A DNA stretch of 64,000 bases. Source: Undibacterium pigrum (GTDB lineage Bacteria; Pseudomonadota; Gammaproteobacteria; Burkholderiales; Burkholderiaceae_D). The notes under the pieces are model-generated. The model made no database searches. It was not told the DNA's origin and saw only the letters and a program-made list of their open reading frames with translations. The stretch lies in contig NZ_QJKB01000003.1 of assembly GCF_003201815.1 (NCBI RefSeq), positions 434,001 to 498,000 on the forward strand. The letters are read 5' to 3'. The translations under genes were made by a program, and so were the position numbers. Shown piece by piece: positions 1 through 9,395 of this stretch (positions are counted from its first letter, which is position 1; each line of letters starts with the position of its first letter).

Positions 1-587
1 TCCCAGCCTATGTACAACATGCCAACCACGATGATGATCATTTGCAGGAAGTCAGTAATCGCTACCGACCACATGCCGCCCATCAGTGTATAGATCAGCA
101 CGCTACCAGCACCGATGATCATGCCCCACTCGTTGGATATATAACCACCAGATACCACGCTGAACACCAGACCCAGGGCCTTGATTTGCGCGGCGACCCA
201 GCCGAGATATGAGACCACGATACACAGGGTCACCAGTACTTCGGCGGTACGGCCAAATTTATTGCGGTAGTAATCACCTATGGTCAGCAGGTTCATGCGA
301 TACAAGGGGCGCGCAAAGAACAGGCCGACAAAGATCAGGCACAGGGAAGAGCCAAAGGGATCGGCAACCACACCTCTCAAACCTTCCTTGACGAAGGTAG
401 AGGAAATGCCCAGCACGGTTTCCGAGCCAAACCAGGTGGCAAATACCGTCGCCGTTACCACATACATGGGCAAGGAACGGCCTGCTACCGCATAGTCTTT
501 GGAGTTATTGACATAACGGGCGGCATATAAACCTATGCCAACAGAAATGACCCAATACAGGATGACAAACCAGATAAGAGTATTCAT
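1..587 (-). CDS. Sodium:solute symporter (SSS family), 3' end cut by window edge
   Basis: The reading frame begins with the ATG at 587 (MNTLIWFVILYWVISVG) and stays open to base 1, so the C-terminal part lies outside the window. The visible 195 residues contain several hydrophobic helices and the short charged loops typical of the SSS transporters, including a YVNNSKDYAVAGRSLP loop after helix 1, a TWFGSETVLGISS segment and a GDYYRNKFGR loop. Members of this family import small solutes, often organic acids or amino acids, together with sodium across the inner membrane. The substrate cannot be read from this part. There is no clear Shine-Dalgarno sequence before the ATG, and a terminator-like hairpin lies only 24 bases upstream of it. 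Confidence 0.9.
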   Translation of the reverse strand, partial: MNTLIWFVILYWVISVGIGLYAARYVNNSKDYAVAGRSLPMYVVTATVFATWFGSETVLGISSTFVKEGLRGVVADPFGSSLCLIFVGLFFARPLYRMNLLTIGDYYRNKFGRTAEVLVTLCIVVSYLGWVAAQIKALGLVFSVVSGGYISNEWGMIIGAGSVLIYTLMGGMWSVAITDFLQMIIIVVGMLYIGW

Positions 588-610
588 GGAAGACGTGCAA
601 TGATGTCAAT

Positions 611-645
611 AAAAAAACCCGCATTTTTTTGCTGCGGGCATTATA
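611..645 (-). promoter_or_regulatory. TATAAT box overlapping a terminator-like hairpin upstream of the symporter
   Basis: On the minus strand a perfect TATAAT (645-640) is followed directly by a CCCGCA/TGCGGG hairpin (638-633 with 623-618) and a run of seven T (617-611), just before the symporter start at 587. The -35 region is poor. Transcription from the TATAAT would start within the first arm, so its own transcript would not form the full hairpin, whereas a longer upstream transcript would. This could insulate the symporter promoter; that reading is inference. Confidence 0.4.
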
Positions 646-998
646 GACGTAAGTTACACGAAGTTTGCAGAGGCCAAAGGCAATTTCTGCCAAGTATCAG
701 GCATATTTGTGTAAAAAACACGCTATCTGGGCCTATGTAGCAAAATGTACCAATTTTTGTTGGCTACCTCTAAAAAATAAGCATCATTTCCTTTCCCGGA
801 AGAAATGCGGATGGAAATTATATTCTTATTATATAAGCAATAACTTGCAACACTTTGAAACATGCGTGTCCATGCCTGGATCGATTCATATAAAATCCAT
901 TCCAACTTGCATTTATTGCAGGTTTGTTTATTAAGTTTATTAATCTAAGCTGCAAGCCTGCTCCTGGCTTATGCGGCACATCTACGATAGGAACATCC
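646..998. other. AT-rich intergenic region between symporter and BI-1 gene
   Basis: This stretch separates two divergently transcribed genes and should hold both promoters. It is clearly richer in A and T than the flanking genes. The open frames inside it lack ribosome binding sites and look random, so no gene is called. Apart from the TATAAT box at its left border I see no strong repeat or hairpin. Confidence 0.5.
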
Positions 999-1679
999 AT
1001 GGAACTGGCAAGCACCCAGCAAGGTTACGGTCCAGCGCGTGAGCGTTTTATCAGCAAGACCTTTAATCATCTCGGTGGCGCAATTCTGGCGTTCACTGCA
1101 ATAGAAGTAATTTTTTTCAAGACCGGCATCGCTGAAGTTATGGCACAAGCCATGCGCCATCTGCCATGGTTTCTGATCCTTGGCGCATTCATGCTGATAG
1201 GCTGGCTGGCATCGCGCGCTGCGCATACGGTAGAAAGCCTGCCGTTGCAATATGCCGCTTTGGGCGCCTACATCGTGGCAGAAGCCATTATCTTCATCCC
1301 CATCCTGTACATTGCCAATCAGGTAGCGCCTGGTGCGATTGCCACCGCCGGTCTGGTGACTGTGCTGGCAACGGTTGGCCTGGTAGGTATTGCCTATGTA
1401 TCCAGAAAAGATTTTTCTTTCCTGGGCAGCGTATTGAAATGGGGTGGCCTGGTAGCTCTGGTATTGATTGGCTGTGGCATGATTTTTGGCTTCCAGCTTG
1501 GCTTGTTCTTTTGCGTAGCCATGGTGGCATTTGCTGGCGCGTCCATCCTGTATGACGCTTCCAACATCATCCATCACTATCCAGAAGACCGCTATGTAGG
1601 CGCATCGCTGCAATTATTTGCTTCTGTTGCCCTGATGTTCTGGTATGTACTGCGCATCGTTATGAAACTGCGTGACTAA
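999..1679 (+). CDS. Bax inhibitor-1/YccA family integral membrane protein
   Basis: The 226-residue product has about seven membrane helices covering most of its length and ends with a short basic tail. The block near the C-terminus (ILYDASNIIHHYPEDRYVGA followed by a last helix) matches the BI-1 (UPF0005) family signature. In bacteria these proteins sit in the inner membrane; some are pH-dependent calcium leak channels or modulators of the FtsH protease, but the role here is unknown. I chose the ATG at 999 because a GATAGGA ribosome site lies at 986-992 and the family usually starts close to this point; an in-frame start at 924 would add 25 unlikely residues. It converges with the M28 peptidase gene. 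Confidence 0.88.
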   Translation: MELASTQQGYGPARERFISKTFNHLGGAILAFTAIEVIFFKTGIAEVMAQAMRHLPWFLILGAFMLIGWLASRAAHTVESLPLQYAALGAYIVAEAIIFIPILYIANQVAPGAIATAGLVTVLATVGLVGIAYVSRKDFSFLGSVLKWGGLVALVLIGCGMIFGFQLGLFFCVAMVAFAGASILYDASNIIHHYPEDRYVGASLQLFASVALMFWYVLRIVMKLRD

Positions 1680-1725
1680 GCAAGTAACTCAGCGTATTAA
1701 AAACTAATCAGAGTAGTACCTGCAT

Positions 1726-1763
1726 CTCCCAGCCTGCTAAATGAATTACATGCAGGCTGGAGT
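1726..1763. terminator. Bidirectional hairpin between convergent genes
   Basis: CCAGCCTGC (1729-1737) pairs perfectly with GCAGGCTGG (1752-1760) around a 14-base loop, and flanking CTC/GAG extends the stem imperfectly. It lies between the stop codons of the converging BI-1 and M28 genes. The T-run on either side is weak (GTTTCCCC on the plus side), so it may be a weak or factor-assisted terminator. Confidence 0.5.
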
Positions 1764-1790
1764 TTCCCCTCCCCCGTTTTACATGCTCCC

Positions 1791-2798
1791 TTACCGGCTT
1801 CCCTTGCCGCCCTCTTTTGATACTGCAGCTTGCCCGTCTTTACTCTTGACTCTGAAGTCAGTGCTCAGCATGGCCTGGTCCAGTAAATAGCTGGCCCTGG
1901 TCAGCAAATCCACAGCTCCCAGATAAAAGCGCGGATTGATTTTCTCTACCGTATCGCCAGGCTTATGGTAGTCAGGATGGTCTTCTACCCCAAAATAGAT
2001 ATGTGGTACACCTGCCAGGAAAAAGGGCAAGTGGTCTGACTGTTTGGTCCAGTCATCCTGCCCCTGCTCTGGCCTGTCATGACCGAATTTCAGTTTCACG
2101 CCCTGATTGCCGTCCAGGCTCAGCAGTAAATCCTTTAATGCTGGGGTATGGTATGCGCCACTGGCATACAGTTCACCTTTGTCACCACGGGCTATCATGT
2201 CAAAGTTAATGTTGATGCCTATGCGTGCCAGGTCGACCACAGGCTTGGCTGCAAACGCCCGCGAGCCGCTGAGCCCCAGCTCCTCGGCATCAAACAGGAT
2301 ATACATGACATCATGCTGCGGCGGCTTCTTTTGCATGGCTTCAGCAATGGCCAATACCGCAGCAACGCCCGATGCATTGTCATCAGCACCATAAAAAATG
2401 ATGCCAGCACGTTCACCAAGGTGATCATAGTGGGCAGTAATGGCCATCATGGGCGCAGTAGCATGCCCGCTCATGCTGCCGGAGCTGCAAGCCAGGATAT
2501 TTTTGCCTTTGCGCAAGGCACCCTGGCGGGTTTTGAATTCAAATTCATGGACGAATTCGTCCTTGCAGGGTGTCAGCCCGATTTGCTGCAGGCGGCTGAT
2601 GATGTAATCACGCGCCAGGGCGTTGCCCTTGCTTTCTGTCGCACGACCTTCCATTTCTGCACTGGCAAGCTTACTGACATCGAGCATGGGCTGCGCTGTT
2701 TCCACAATTTCAGCAGCCTGCAAAGGCAAGTGCGCAAGACTAATGGCTAACACAGGGAACAGACTGCATATGGTTTTGGCAAGTTTAAGCATGAACAT
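1791..2798 (-). CDS. M28 family zinc metallopeptidase, exported
   Basis: The product (about 335 residues) has an N-terminal signal peptide ending near LPLQAAE and an M28 aminopeptidase core. The expected zinc ligands are visible in order: HYDHLG around residue 123, GADDNASG around 137-144, AEE around 171-173, NFDM around 198-201, and a late histidine in VEDHPDYHKPGD. M28 enzymes of this type are co-catalytic di-zinc aminopeptidases or glutaminyl-cyclase-like enzymes acting outside the cytoplasm. Two ATG codons (2798 and 2792) fit the signal peptide; the frame is open further upstream, but that extension would put a long non-signal segment first. The gene is monocistronic and divergent from the acetyltransferase gene. 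Confidence 0.9.
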   Translation of the reverse strand: MFMLKLAKTICSLFPVLAISLAHLPLQAAEIVETAQPMLDVSKLASAEMEGRATESKGNALARDYIISRLQQIGLTPCKDEFVHEFEFKTRQGALRKGKNILACSSGSMSGHATAPMMAITAHYDHLGERAGIIFYGADDNASGVAAVLAIAEAMQKKPPQHDVMYILFDAEELGLSGSRAFAAKPVVDLARIGININFDMIARGDKGELYASGAYHTPALKDLLLSLDGNQGVKLKFGHDRPEQGQDDWTKQSDHLPFFLAGVPHIYFGVEDHPDYHKPGDTVEKINPRFYLGAVDLLTRASYLLDQAMLSTDFRVKSKDGQAAVSKEGGKGSR

Positions 2799-3040
2799 CC
2801 AATTGTGTAAATAAAAGATAAGCATCAGACCAGAGAAAACTACTTTAAGTTCTTCTTGCAGAAAAAGCCATGAGGCACAGCACATTAATGCTCTAATACC
2901 AGGCTGCAGACTTAAGCAAGCTTGCAATTACTGGCATTACATGGCATAAACCCCAACCTGAGATTATGCGACAAGGTTTTTAACAATTAAACCGCACTTC
3001 TTGTTTACCTGTGATTACGCACCACCAGATTTATCCATTG

Positions 3041-4171
3041 ATGTCGAATTTGAAAAAACTTGTTGTTGATACAGATGCGGGGTTTGAAGCCCTGGCGGCT
3101 TCATGGCGTCTGCTGGAAACACAAGTGCCACAGCTCTTGCCCTTCCAGACCTATGACTGGAACCGCGCATGGTGGAAAGTATTCTCCGACTCATCCTGGT
3201 ATCACAAGGATGAACTGGCGATCTGTACCCTGCATGATGGAGGGCAACTGGTTGCCGTCATGCCGCTGACAAATACCCACGTAGGCTTGCATAGCCTGTT
3301 CGTCTATCGCTATGTACGGCCTTTTGGTGCCGACCCCAACCTGACTGAAATCCGCGTACCGCTGGCCTTGCCTGCCTATGATGAAACCATCCTGCAGCAA
3401 TGGGAAGATTTGTCCAGACAGGAAACCTTTGGGCTGACTGAATTCCAGGTCATCCATACCAGGCAGCATGCTGCGCATTTTCTGGCCAACAATGCGGCGG
3501 TTCATCCACTGGAAGCGAGGGATGTGCCCAACTTTATCCTGCATCTGGATGGCAACTGGCCCAGCTTTAAAAGTGGGCTCAAGCGAAATATCAAGGAATC
3601 GTTGCGGCGCTGCTATAACTCACTGGCGCGCGATAATCTGCAATTGCGGCTGCAAGTCTGGAAAGGCGCTGAGGCCATCAAGCCGCGCCTGCATGAGTTT
3701 TATACCCTGCATGCAGCCCGTGCCAGTGCCACTGATACGGTAGAACACCCCGATTATTTTGCTGATCCAAGGCATTGTGCCTTCATGGCTGCCCTGCTGG
3801 ACAGCGATTTTGCCAAGCGCATGCATTTGTTCAGCCTGGAACTGGATGGCCACGTGGTCGCCATGCGCCTGGGCTTTGCCATGGGCGAGGAACTGTATCT
3901 CTACTATTCAGGCTATGACCTGCAATTTGCCCGCTACAGTGTCATGACTACCTTGCTGGCCGAGATCATACAATGGTCTTACCCGCAAAATTTCAAGCGC
4001 ATTAATTTATCCGTTGGTGAAGACGTCTCCAAAACCCGCTGGGGACCTAGCGTCACGCACTATGTGGAACATCAATGCGTGAAAAACAATGCCTGGCGCA
4101 GAAACCTCGGCAACGGCATTTTGAAGATGCGCAAATTACGCAGGAACTGGTCAGGGAAAAAGACAGACTAA
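3041..4171 (+). CDS. FemAB/CelD-like GNAT acetyltransferase (PF13480 type)
   Basis: The protein of about 376 residues has the layout of the BioF2/CelD acetyltransferase group: an N-terminal PFQTYDWNRAWW block, a middle FKSGLKRNIKESLRRCYNSL helix, and a C-terminal GNAT half with VVAMRLGFAMGEELYLYYSGYD and a terminal RWGPSVTH segment. Relatives act in exopolysaccharide or cell-wall modification, or transfer acyl or aminoacyl groups; the acceptor here is unknown. A GTG at 3011 is an alternative start in the same frame; the ATG at 3041 begins where family alignments normally do, but neither has a good ribosome site. It is upstream of sbcD with a 113-bp gap, probably in its own unit. Confidence 0.75.
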   Translation: MSNLKKLVVDTDAGFEALAASWRLLETQVPQLLPFQTYDWNRAWWKVFSDSSWYHKDELAICTLHDGGQLVAVMPLTNTHVGLHSLFVYRYVRPFGADPNLTEIRVPLALPAYDETILQQWEDLSRQETFGLTEFQVIHTRQHAAHFLANNAAVHPLEARDVPNFILHLDGNWPSFKSGLKRNIKESLRRCYNSLARDNLQLRLQVWKGAEAIKPRLHEFYTLHAARASATDTVEHPDYFADPRHCAFMAALLDSDFAKRMHLFSLELDGHVVAMRLGFAMGEELYLYYSGYDLQFARYSVMTTLLAEIIQWSYPQNFKRINLSVGEDVSKTRWGPSVTHYVEHQCVKNNAWRRNLGNGILKMRKLRRNWSGKKTD

Positions 4172-4284
4172 GTGCTGCGCTAAACACGACACATTCTCGC
4201 CCCCGCTTCAAGTTTCATCCCCATGTAAAAACGGTTACACTTGCCCTGCTTAACATCCACACAAGCATAGGCTAAGGACTTCAC

Positions 4285-5532
4285 TTGCGCTTCATCCACA
4301 CTTCAGACTGGCACCTTGGCCAAACCCTGCACAGCATAGAACGCGGGCTTGAGCACCAGCATTTTCTTGACTGGCTGATTGAGACCCTGACACAGCAGCA
4401 AGCCGATGCCTTGCTTATCGCGGGCGATATCTTCGACAATGCCAATCCATCTGCTGCCTCACAAAAACAGTTCTACCGGTTTTTGCAGCAAGCCAAGATG
4501 CGCCTGCCCAGCCTGAATATCGTCATCATCGCTGGCAACCATGACTCACCCGGCAGGCTGGAAGCACCTGGCCCTCTGCTTGATGGCATGGATATCAGTG
4601 TCATCGGCATGGTGCCGCGCCTGGCGGATGGCAGCATCAATGTGGCTGCGATGGTGCTGCCATTGCGACAGAATTCTGAAGTTGTGGCCTGGTGTCTGGC
4701 TGTTCCCTTCTTGCGACCCGGCGATGTGCCCCGCGTTGAAAATGCCAGCGATCCTTACATGGCAGGCATCGCCCAGTTGTACAAAGACGTCAGCGACCAT
4801 GCTTTGAGCTTGCGCCAGCCTGGCCAGGCCATCATCGCCATGGGACATTGCCATATGATAGGCGGCGAAATATCCGAAGACTCTGAGCGCCGTATCGTTA
4901 TCGGCGGTACTGAAGCCCTGTCTGCCAGCATGTTCGATAGTCACATTACTTATGCTGCGCTGGGGCATTTGCATCTGGCGCAAAGAGTCGGCAAGCAAGA
5001 GCATCTGCGTTATTGCGGCAGCCCCCTGCCCCTGTCTTTTTCTGAAGTCGATTACCAGCATCAGGTCTTGTGTGTGGATGTAGCTGCAGACAAGCTCACG
5101 CAAGTAAAACCCTTGCCTGTACCACGCGCTGTCCAGCTCCTGCGCATCCCCAAACAGGCAGCCCCCTTGCCTGCTGTACTGGATGCGCTGGACAGTATTG
5201 ACCTGGCAAATATCGTAGCTAGTGACAAAGGCGCGCAATATGACCCCTATCTTGAAGTCAGGGTGAAACTGGATGCGCCAGAACCTGGCCTGCGTGCCCG
5301 CATAGAAAGCTATATCGCTGGCAAACCCTTGCGCCTGCTGAAGATAGACCCGCATTACCCTGGCAAGTCGCAGGATGATGATGCGGATAAAGAAGCCATA
5401 CAGGACACGCTGGACCGCCTGCACCCTGAAGATATCTTCCGCCGCCTGTACAAGGGCAAATACCAGCAAGAAGCACCGGGCGACATGTTGCAGGCTTTTG
5501 GTGAACTCTTGCATGGTGAGGATGGTGCATGA
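4285..5532 (+). CDS. sbcD: Nuclease SbcCD subunit D (Mre11-type phosphoesterase)
   Basis: SbcD is the nuclease subunit of the SbcCD (Mre11-Rad50) complex, which opens hairpins and cuts protein-blocked DNA ends. The 415-residue protein shows the metallophosphoesterase motifs in order: HTSDWHLG at the N-terminus, AGDIFDN, AGNHDSP, GHCHM and GHLHL. Its length matches the family. The start is a TTG at 4285, supported by AAGGA at 4274-4278 and by the fact that family members begin right at the MRFIHTSDWH stretch. Its ATGA overlap with sbcC at 5529 implies translational coupling. Confidence 0.96.
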   Translation: MRFIHTSDWHLGQTLHSIERGLEHQHFLDWLIETLTQQQADALLIAGDIFDNANPSAASQKQFYRFLQQAKMRLPSLNIVIIAGNHDSPGRLEAPGPLLDGMDISVIGMVPRLADGSINVAAMVLPLRQNSEVVAWCLAVPFLRPGDVPRVENASDPYMAGIAQLYKDVSDHALSLRQPGQAIIAMGHCHMIGGEISEDSERRIVIGGTEALSASMFDSHITYAALGHLHLAQRVGKQEHLRYCGSPLPLSFSEVDYQHQVLCVDVAADKLTQVKPLPVPRAVQLLRIPKQAAPLPAVLDALDSIDLANIVASDKGAQYDPYLEVRVKLDAPEPGLRARIESYIAGKPLRLLKIDPHYPGKSQDDDADKEAIQDTLDRLHPEDIFRRLYKGKYQQEAPGDMLQAFGELLHGEDGA

Positions 5533-8500
5533 AGATACTTGCCATACGCGGTAAAAACCTGGCTTCGCTGGCCGGTGAATTTGCTGTCGATTTCACGCAG
5601 GAACCCTTGCAATCTGCCGGTCTGTTCGCCATCAGCGGCCCCACCGGTGCGGGCAAGAGCACGCTGCTGGATGCCTTGTGCATGGCCTTGTATGAAAACA
5701 CGCCACGCCTGATCAAGGCAGGCACAACAAAATTGCCGGATGGCGCTGATGCAGTCACCCAGCAAGATACCGGCAACCTGCTCAGACGCGGCACCGGTGA
5801 AGGATATGCCGAAGTGGATTTTGTCGGCACTGATGGCAATGCCTATCGTGCGCGCTGGAGTGTGCGTCGCTCGCGCAATAAAGCCACTGGCATCTTGCAG
5901 CCCACTGCCATGTCGCTGCACCAGTTACCGCAATTGCAGCCCATAGGTGGCAAGAAGACCGAAGTCAAGGAAGAAATCATCAAGCGTCTTGGCCTCAAGT
6001 TTGAGCAATTCACCCGCGCAGTTTTGCTGGCGCAAAATGAGTTTTCCAGTTTTTTGAAAGCCGATGACAATGACCGCGGCGAACTGCTGGAAACCCTGAC
6101 TGGCAGTGACATTTATGGCCAGATTTCACAGCGCGCCTTTGCCCGCGCCAAACTGGAGCGTGAAGCTCTGGAGCGCTTTCATGTGCGCCTTGCAGATAAC
6201 AAGCCACTGAGCGCAGAAGAACGCACGCAACTTGACAGTGAGCTCGCCATCAGCAAAAACCGGCTGGAACAACTGGATACACAACTCGCAGAATTACAGC
6301 TACACCTGCGCTGGCACGCCGACAATCACAAGCTGATGCAAGCTGAGCAGCAAGCTCAACAGCAATTACAGGTATATGCGCACGAACAGTCTGCGGCAGC
6401 ACAGCGGGCAGGTTTTCTGCAACAAGTGGAAAGCATACAGGCTGCACGCCCACTGGTGGCTGACATAGAACGCCTGCAGCAGGCAATCCAGAAAGGGCAG
6501 GAAGAAATCACCACTGCCCACAACAACATACAGACAGGAACACTGGAAGCACAGGAAAAGCAGCTAGTACTGGAACTGGCACAGCAACAATTGCAGCAGG
6601 CAGAACATGCCTTGCAGGAAGCAACACCATTACTGGATGCAGCAAAGGCACTCGACAGTAGCCTTAATGTCTTGCGCAGTAACTGGCTGGCAGCACAACA
6701 CGCAAAAATACAGGCAGAGCAGGCGCTGGACCATGCGCAGCTACAGCACAAAAACAAGCAAGCCGACCTGGCACAACTGCAGAGGAAACAGCAAGAGCTA
6801 CAAGCATGGCTAACCCACCATGCAGGCTTGCAAAGTCTGGCCGACAACTGGTCAACCTGGGAACTATTACTGAAGCAGGCAGCCACAGCCAAAAAAGATG
6901 CCAGCTACCAGCAACAGAATATGCTGGATTTGCAAAAGCAAAAAGAAAAACAAGAACAGTTGCTGGCCGAGCGTGCCTTGCAAAAACAAGCCAGCGAACA
7001 AAACTGGAAACAGGCAGATCATTTGCGTGAAGAGGCCCACAGCAAGCTCGCGAAGTTTGACTTGCCTGGTTTGCAAATGCAAAGACTGGCGCTTGAGCAA
7101 AGAAGAGAATTCCTGGCCAGTGCCACAGTCTTACATAAACAGAGACAGGAAGAACTTCAACGTAGCCAGGCTTTACAAGCCCGACAGCAAGCCTGCCTGT
7201 CAGCCATACAAACAGTGGATAAATCCATCCACCAGCTTCAGACGCAATTACCGAGCCTGACTGCGGCAAAGGAGCAGGCGCAGAAAAGCCTGCAACTGGC
7301 CCAAACTGCCTGCAATGCCAATGTAGAAAGCCTGCGCGATGCCCTGCAGGATGAACAAGCCTGCCCGGTGTGCGGTGCCACTGAACACCCCTACAAAACT
7401 GCCAACCCACAATTGCATACCTTGCTGGTACAGTTGGAAAATGAACTCAGGCATTGCCAGCAAACCGAACAAGAAAGTCGCCAGTTACTGGCAACTGCCA
7501 TGGCTGAAAGCAAGCAGTATCAACAGCAGCAACAGCAATTGCAGCAAGACTTGAATAGCTTGCAGGAACAGCAGCAAGCCACGGAAAAAGCATGGCAGGC
7601 ACATGGCATTGCAGTGGAACTCACGGCTGAATTGCAGAAAAAAAATATAGCTGGCGAAGAAGTCAGCAACTACTTCACACAACAGCAAACGGATTTGCAA
7701 GTGCAACTCCAGCAATTGCAGCAGACCGAGCATGCCTACCAACTGGCAGCACAAGCCAGGGATGCCGCATTTGCCAGCAGCGAAAAAGCAGCTCGTGCCT
7801 TGCAAGAGCACAAGGATGCCCATACCTCGCTTGGCCATGCGGTCGATAAATTCACGATTGCACTGACACAAAGCACAGAAAAAGCACAGGAAGCCAGCCA
7901 GAAACTTGATGACGCACTTGCCCAGCTAGCGCCTGCATTTGCCGCACAATCAGACGATGGCAGCAGCTGGCAAGATAACTGGCATGCAGCACCTCTGGAA
8001 TTTCAAAACCAGTGCGCAAGCCATGTACAGCAATGGCAAAGCCATCAACTCAGCTATAGCCAGGGTGGAGAACAACTGGCAAAGCTGCAGTCCGATGTAG
8101 AAAAACTGCAGTTACAGTCACAACAATTGGCAGAGCAATTTAACAGCGACAGCAAGCGATATCTGGCAGCAGATACAGAACTCAAACAGCAACAGGCAAA
8201 ACGCCAGGAATTATTCCAGGGCCGCGCCGTTGGCGAAGCAGAGGCGCACTTCCAACGGACTGTCAGCCAGGCCAGATCATTGCAGCAAACCCGGCAACAA
8301 GCTTATGACGATCTGCGCCAGCAAATGGCCCGCCTGTATGAAGCACAGGAACAAATCAGCAAACGCATCACGCAAAACCAGCAGGAACTACAACTCGCCC
8401 ATGAAAAACTGCATGCCTGGATAGCGCAGCAACAAGCTGTCATGAGCAATCTGGATGAAGCACTACTGCGTGAACTGCTGGCCCATGCCCATGACTGGAT

Positions 8501-9359
8501 CAATGCAGAGCGCCAGGCCATGCAAGCCATTAACAATGCAGTTCAGCAGGCTGCGACTATACTGCACGAACGCAGCCAGCAAAGACAAACACATCTGCAA
8601 GAACGCCCGGCTGCACTCAGCTTTACGCTTGCAGTAGCAACGGATGAAGAGGCTGAACAGGAAGAAGTAGCTGAAGTGGCTGCAGCGACTGAAACAAGCG
8701 AGGCGGCACATCTGCAATCCCTGCTCAAAGACCTGAGCGAAAGCCGTCAGCATATCCAGCAGGAATACAGCCGTCACCAGCTTGCCCATGCCCAGGATGA
8801 AGCCCGCCACCAGCAAGCCAAAGACCTTATCGCCGACATGCAAGGACAGGAAGCGCAAACCCGCTTATGGGCGCAAATGAATGAATTGATAGGTGCTGCT
8901 GACGGCAAGAAATTCCGTAACTATGCCCAGCAAATCACACTGGATGTCTTGCTTGCCTACGCCAACCAGCACCTGCACCAGCTCTCACGCCGCTATCGCC
9001 TGCAACGCGTGGCAGATACGCTGGCACTGATGGTCATCGACCAGGACATGGGCGATGAACAACGCTCTGTGCATTCATTGTCAGGTGGGGAATCTTTCCT
9101 GGTCTCGTTGGCTCTGGCGCTGGGCCTGGCATCGCTGTCGAGCAACCGCATCAAGGTTGAATCCCTGTTCATCGACGAAGGCTTTGGCAGCCTGGACGCC
9201 GACACCCTGCGCATCGCCATGGATGCCCTTGACAGCCTGCAAGCCCAGGGCCGCAAAGTGGGCGTGATTTCGCATGTGCAGGAAATGACAGAGAGAATCG
9301 CGACCAGGGTGGTCGTGCAGCGGGTGTCCGGGGGAAGTAGTTCGGTGGGCGTGGGATAA
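5529..9359 (+). CDS. sbcC: Nuclease SbcCD subunit C (Rad50-type SMC ATPase)
   Basis: SbcC is the ATPase and DNA-tethering subunit partnered with SbcD. The N-terminal Walker A motif GPTGAGKST lies at residues 37-45. Long glutamine-rich coiled coils follow, with a zinc-hook CPVC at about residues 612-615. The second coiled coil leads to the ABC signature LSGGES near residue 1183 and the Walker B segment LFIDEGFGSLD near 1214. At 1276 residues it is clearly longer than the roughly 1050 of E. coli SbcC; the extra length is in the coiled coils, including an acidic insert EEAEQEEVAEVAAATE around residue 1040. The start overlaps the sbcD stop codon by four bases. Confidence 0.96.
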   Translation: MKILAIRGKNLASLAGEFAVDFTQEPLQSAGLFAISGPTGAGKSTLLDALCMALYENTPRLIKAGTTKLPDGADAVTQQDTGNLLRRGTGEGYAEVDFVGTDGNAYRARWSVRRSRNKATGILQPTAMSLHQLPQLQPIGGKKTEVKEEIIKRLGLKFEQFTRAVLLAQNEFSSFLKADDNDRGELLETLTGSDIYGQISQRAFARAKLEREALERFHVRLADNKPLSAEERTQLDSELAISKNRLEQLDTQLAELQLHLRWHADNHKLMQAEQQAQQQLQVYAHEQSAAAQRAGFLQQVESIQAARPLVADIERLQQAIQKGQEEITTAHNNIQTGTLEAQEKQLVLELAQQQLQQAEHALQEATPLLDAAKALDSSLNVLRSNWLAAQHAKIQAEQALDHAQLQHKNKQADLAQLQRKQQELQAWLTHHAGLQSLADNWSTWELLLKQAATAKKDASYQQQNMLDLQKQKEKQEQLLAERALQKQASEQNWKQADHLREEAHSKLAKFDLPGLQMQRLALEQRREFLASATVLHKQRQEELQRSQALQARQQACLSAIQTVDKSIHQLQTQLPSLTAAKEQAQKSLQLAQTACNANVESLRDALQDEQACPVCGATEHPYKTANPQLHTLLVQLENELRHCQQTEQESRQLLATAMAESKQYQQQQQQLQQDLNSLQEQQQATEKAWQAHGIAVELTAELQKKNIAGEEVSNYFTQQQTDLQVQLQQLQQTEHAYQLAAQARDAAFASSEKAARALQEHKDAHTSLGHAVDKFTIALTQSTEKAQEASQKLDDALAQLAPAFAAQSDDGSSWQDNWHAAPLEFQNQCASHVQQWQSHQLSYSQGGEQLAKLQSDVEKLQLQSQQLAEQFNSDSKRYLAADTELKQQQAKRQELFQGRAVGEAEAHFQRTVSQARSLQQTRQQAYDDLRQQMARLYEAQEQISKRITQNQQELQLAHEKLHAWIAQQQAVMSNLDEALLRELLAHAHDWINAERQAMQAINNAVQQAATILHERSQQRQTHLQERPAALSFTLAVATDEEAEQEEVAEVAAATETSEAAHLQSLLKDLSESRQHIQQEYSRHQLAHAQDEARHQQAKDLIADMQGQEAQTRLWAQMNELIGAADGKKFRNYAQQITLDVLLAYANQHLHQLSRRYRLQRVADTLALMVIDQDMGDEQRSVHSLSGGESFLVSLALALGLASLSSNRIKVESLFIDEGFGSLDADTLRIAMDALDSLQAQGRKVGVISHVQEMTERIATRVVVQRVSGGSSSVGVG

Positions 9360-9395
9360 AAATCTTCAAGAAGCTTGCTCCTGTAGAGCAACTGC

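Noticed and set aside
665..934. An 89-codon open frame upstream of the BI-1 gene
   Set aside because: It is AT-rich, rich in rare residues, without a ribosome site, and lies in the promoter region of two divergent genes.
969..1613. A 214-codon open frame on the minus strand
   Set aside because: It is antisense to the BI-1 family gene and has no recognisable domain.
4546..5514. A 322-codon open frame on the minus strand
   Set aside because: It is antisense to sbcD, which has all phosphoesterase motifs; the shadow product is low-quality and has no ribosome site.
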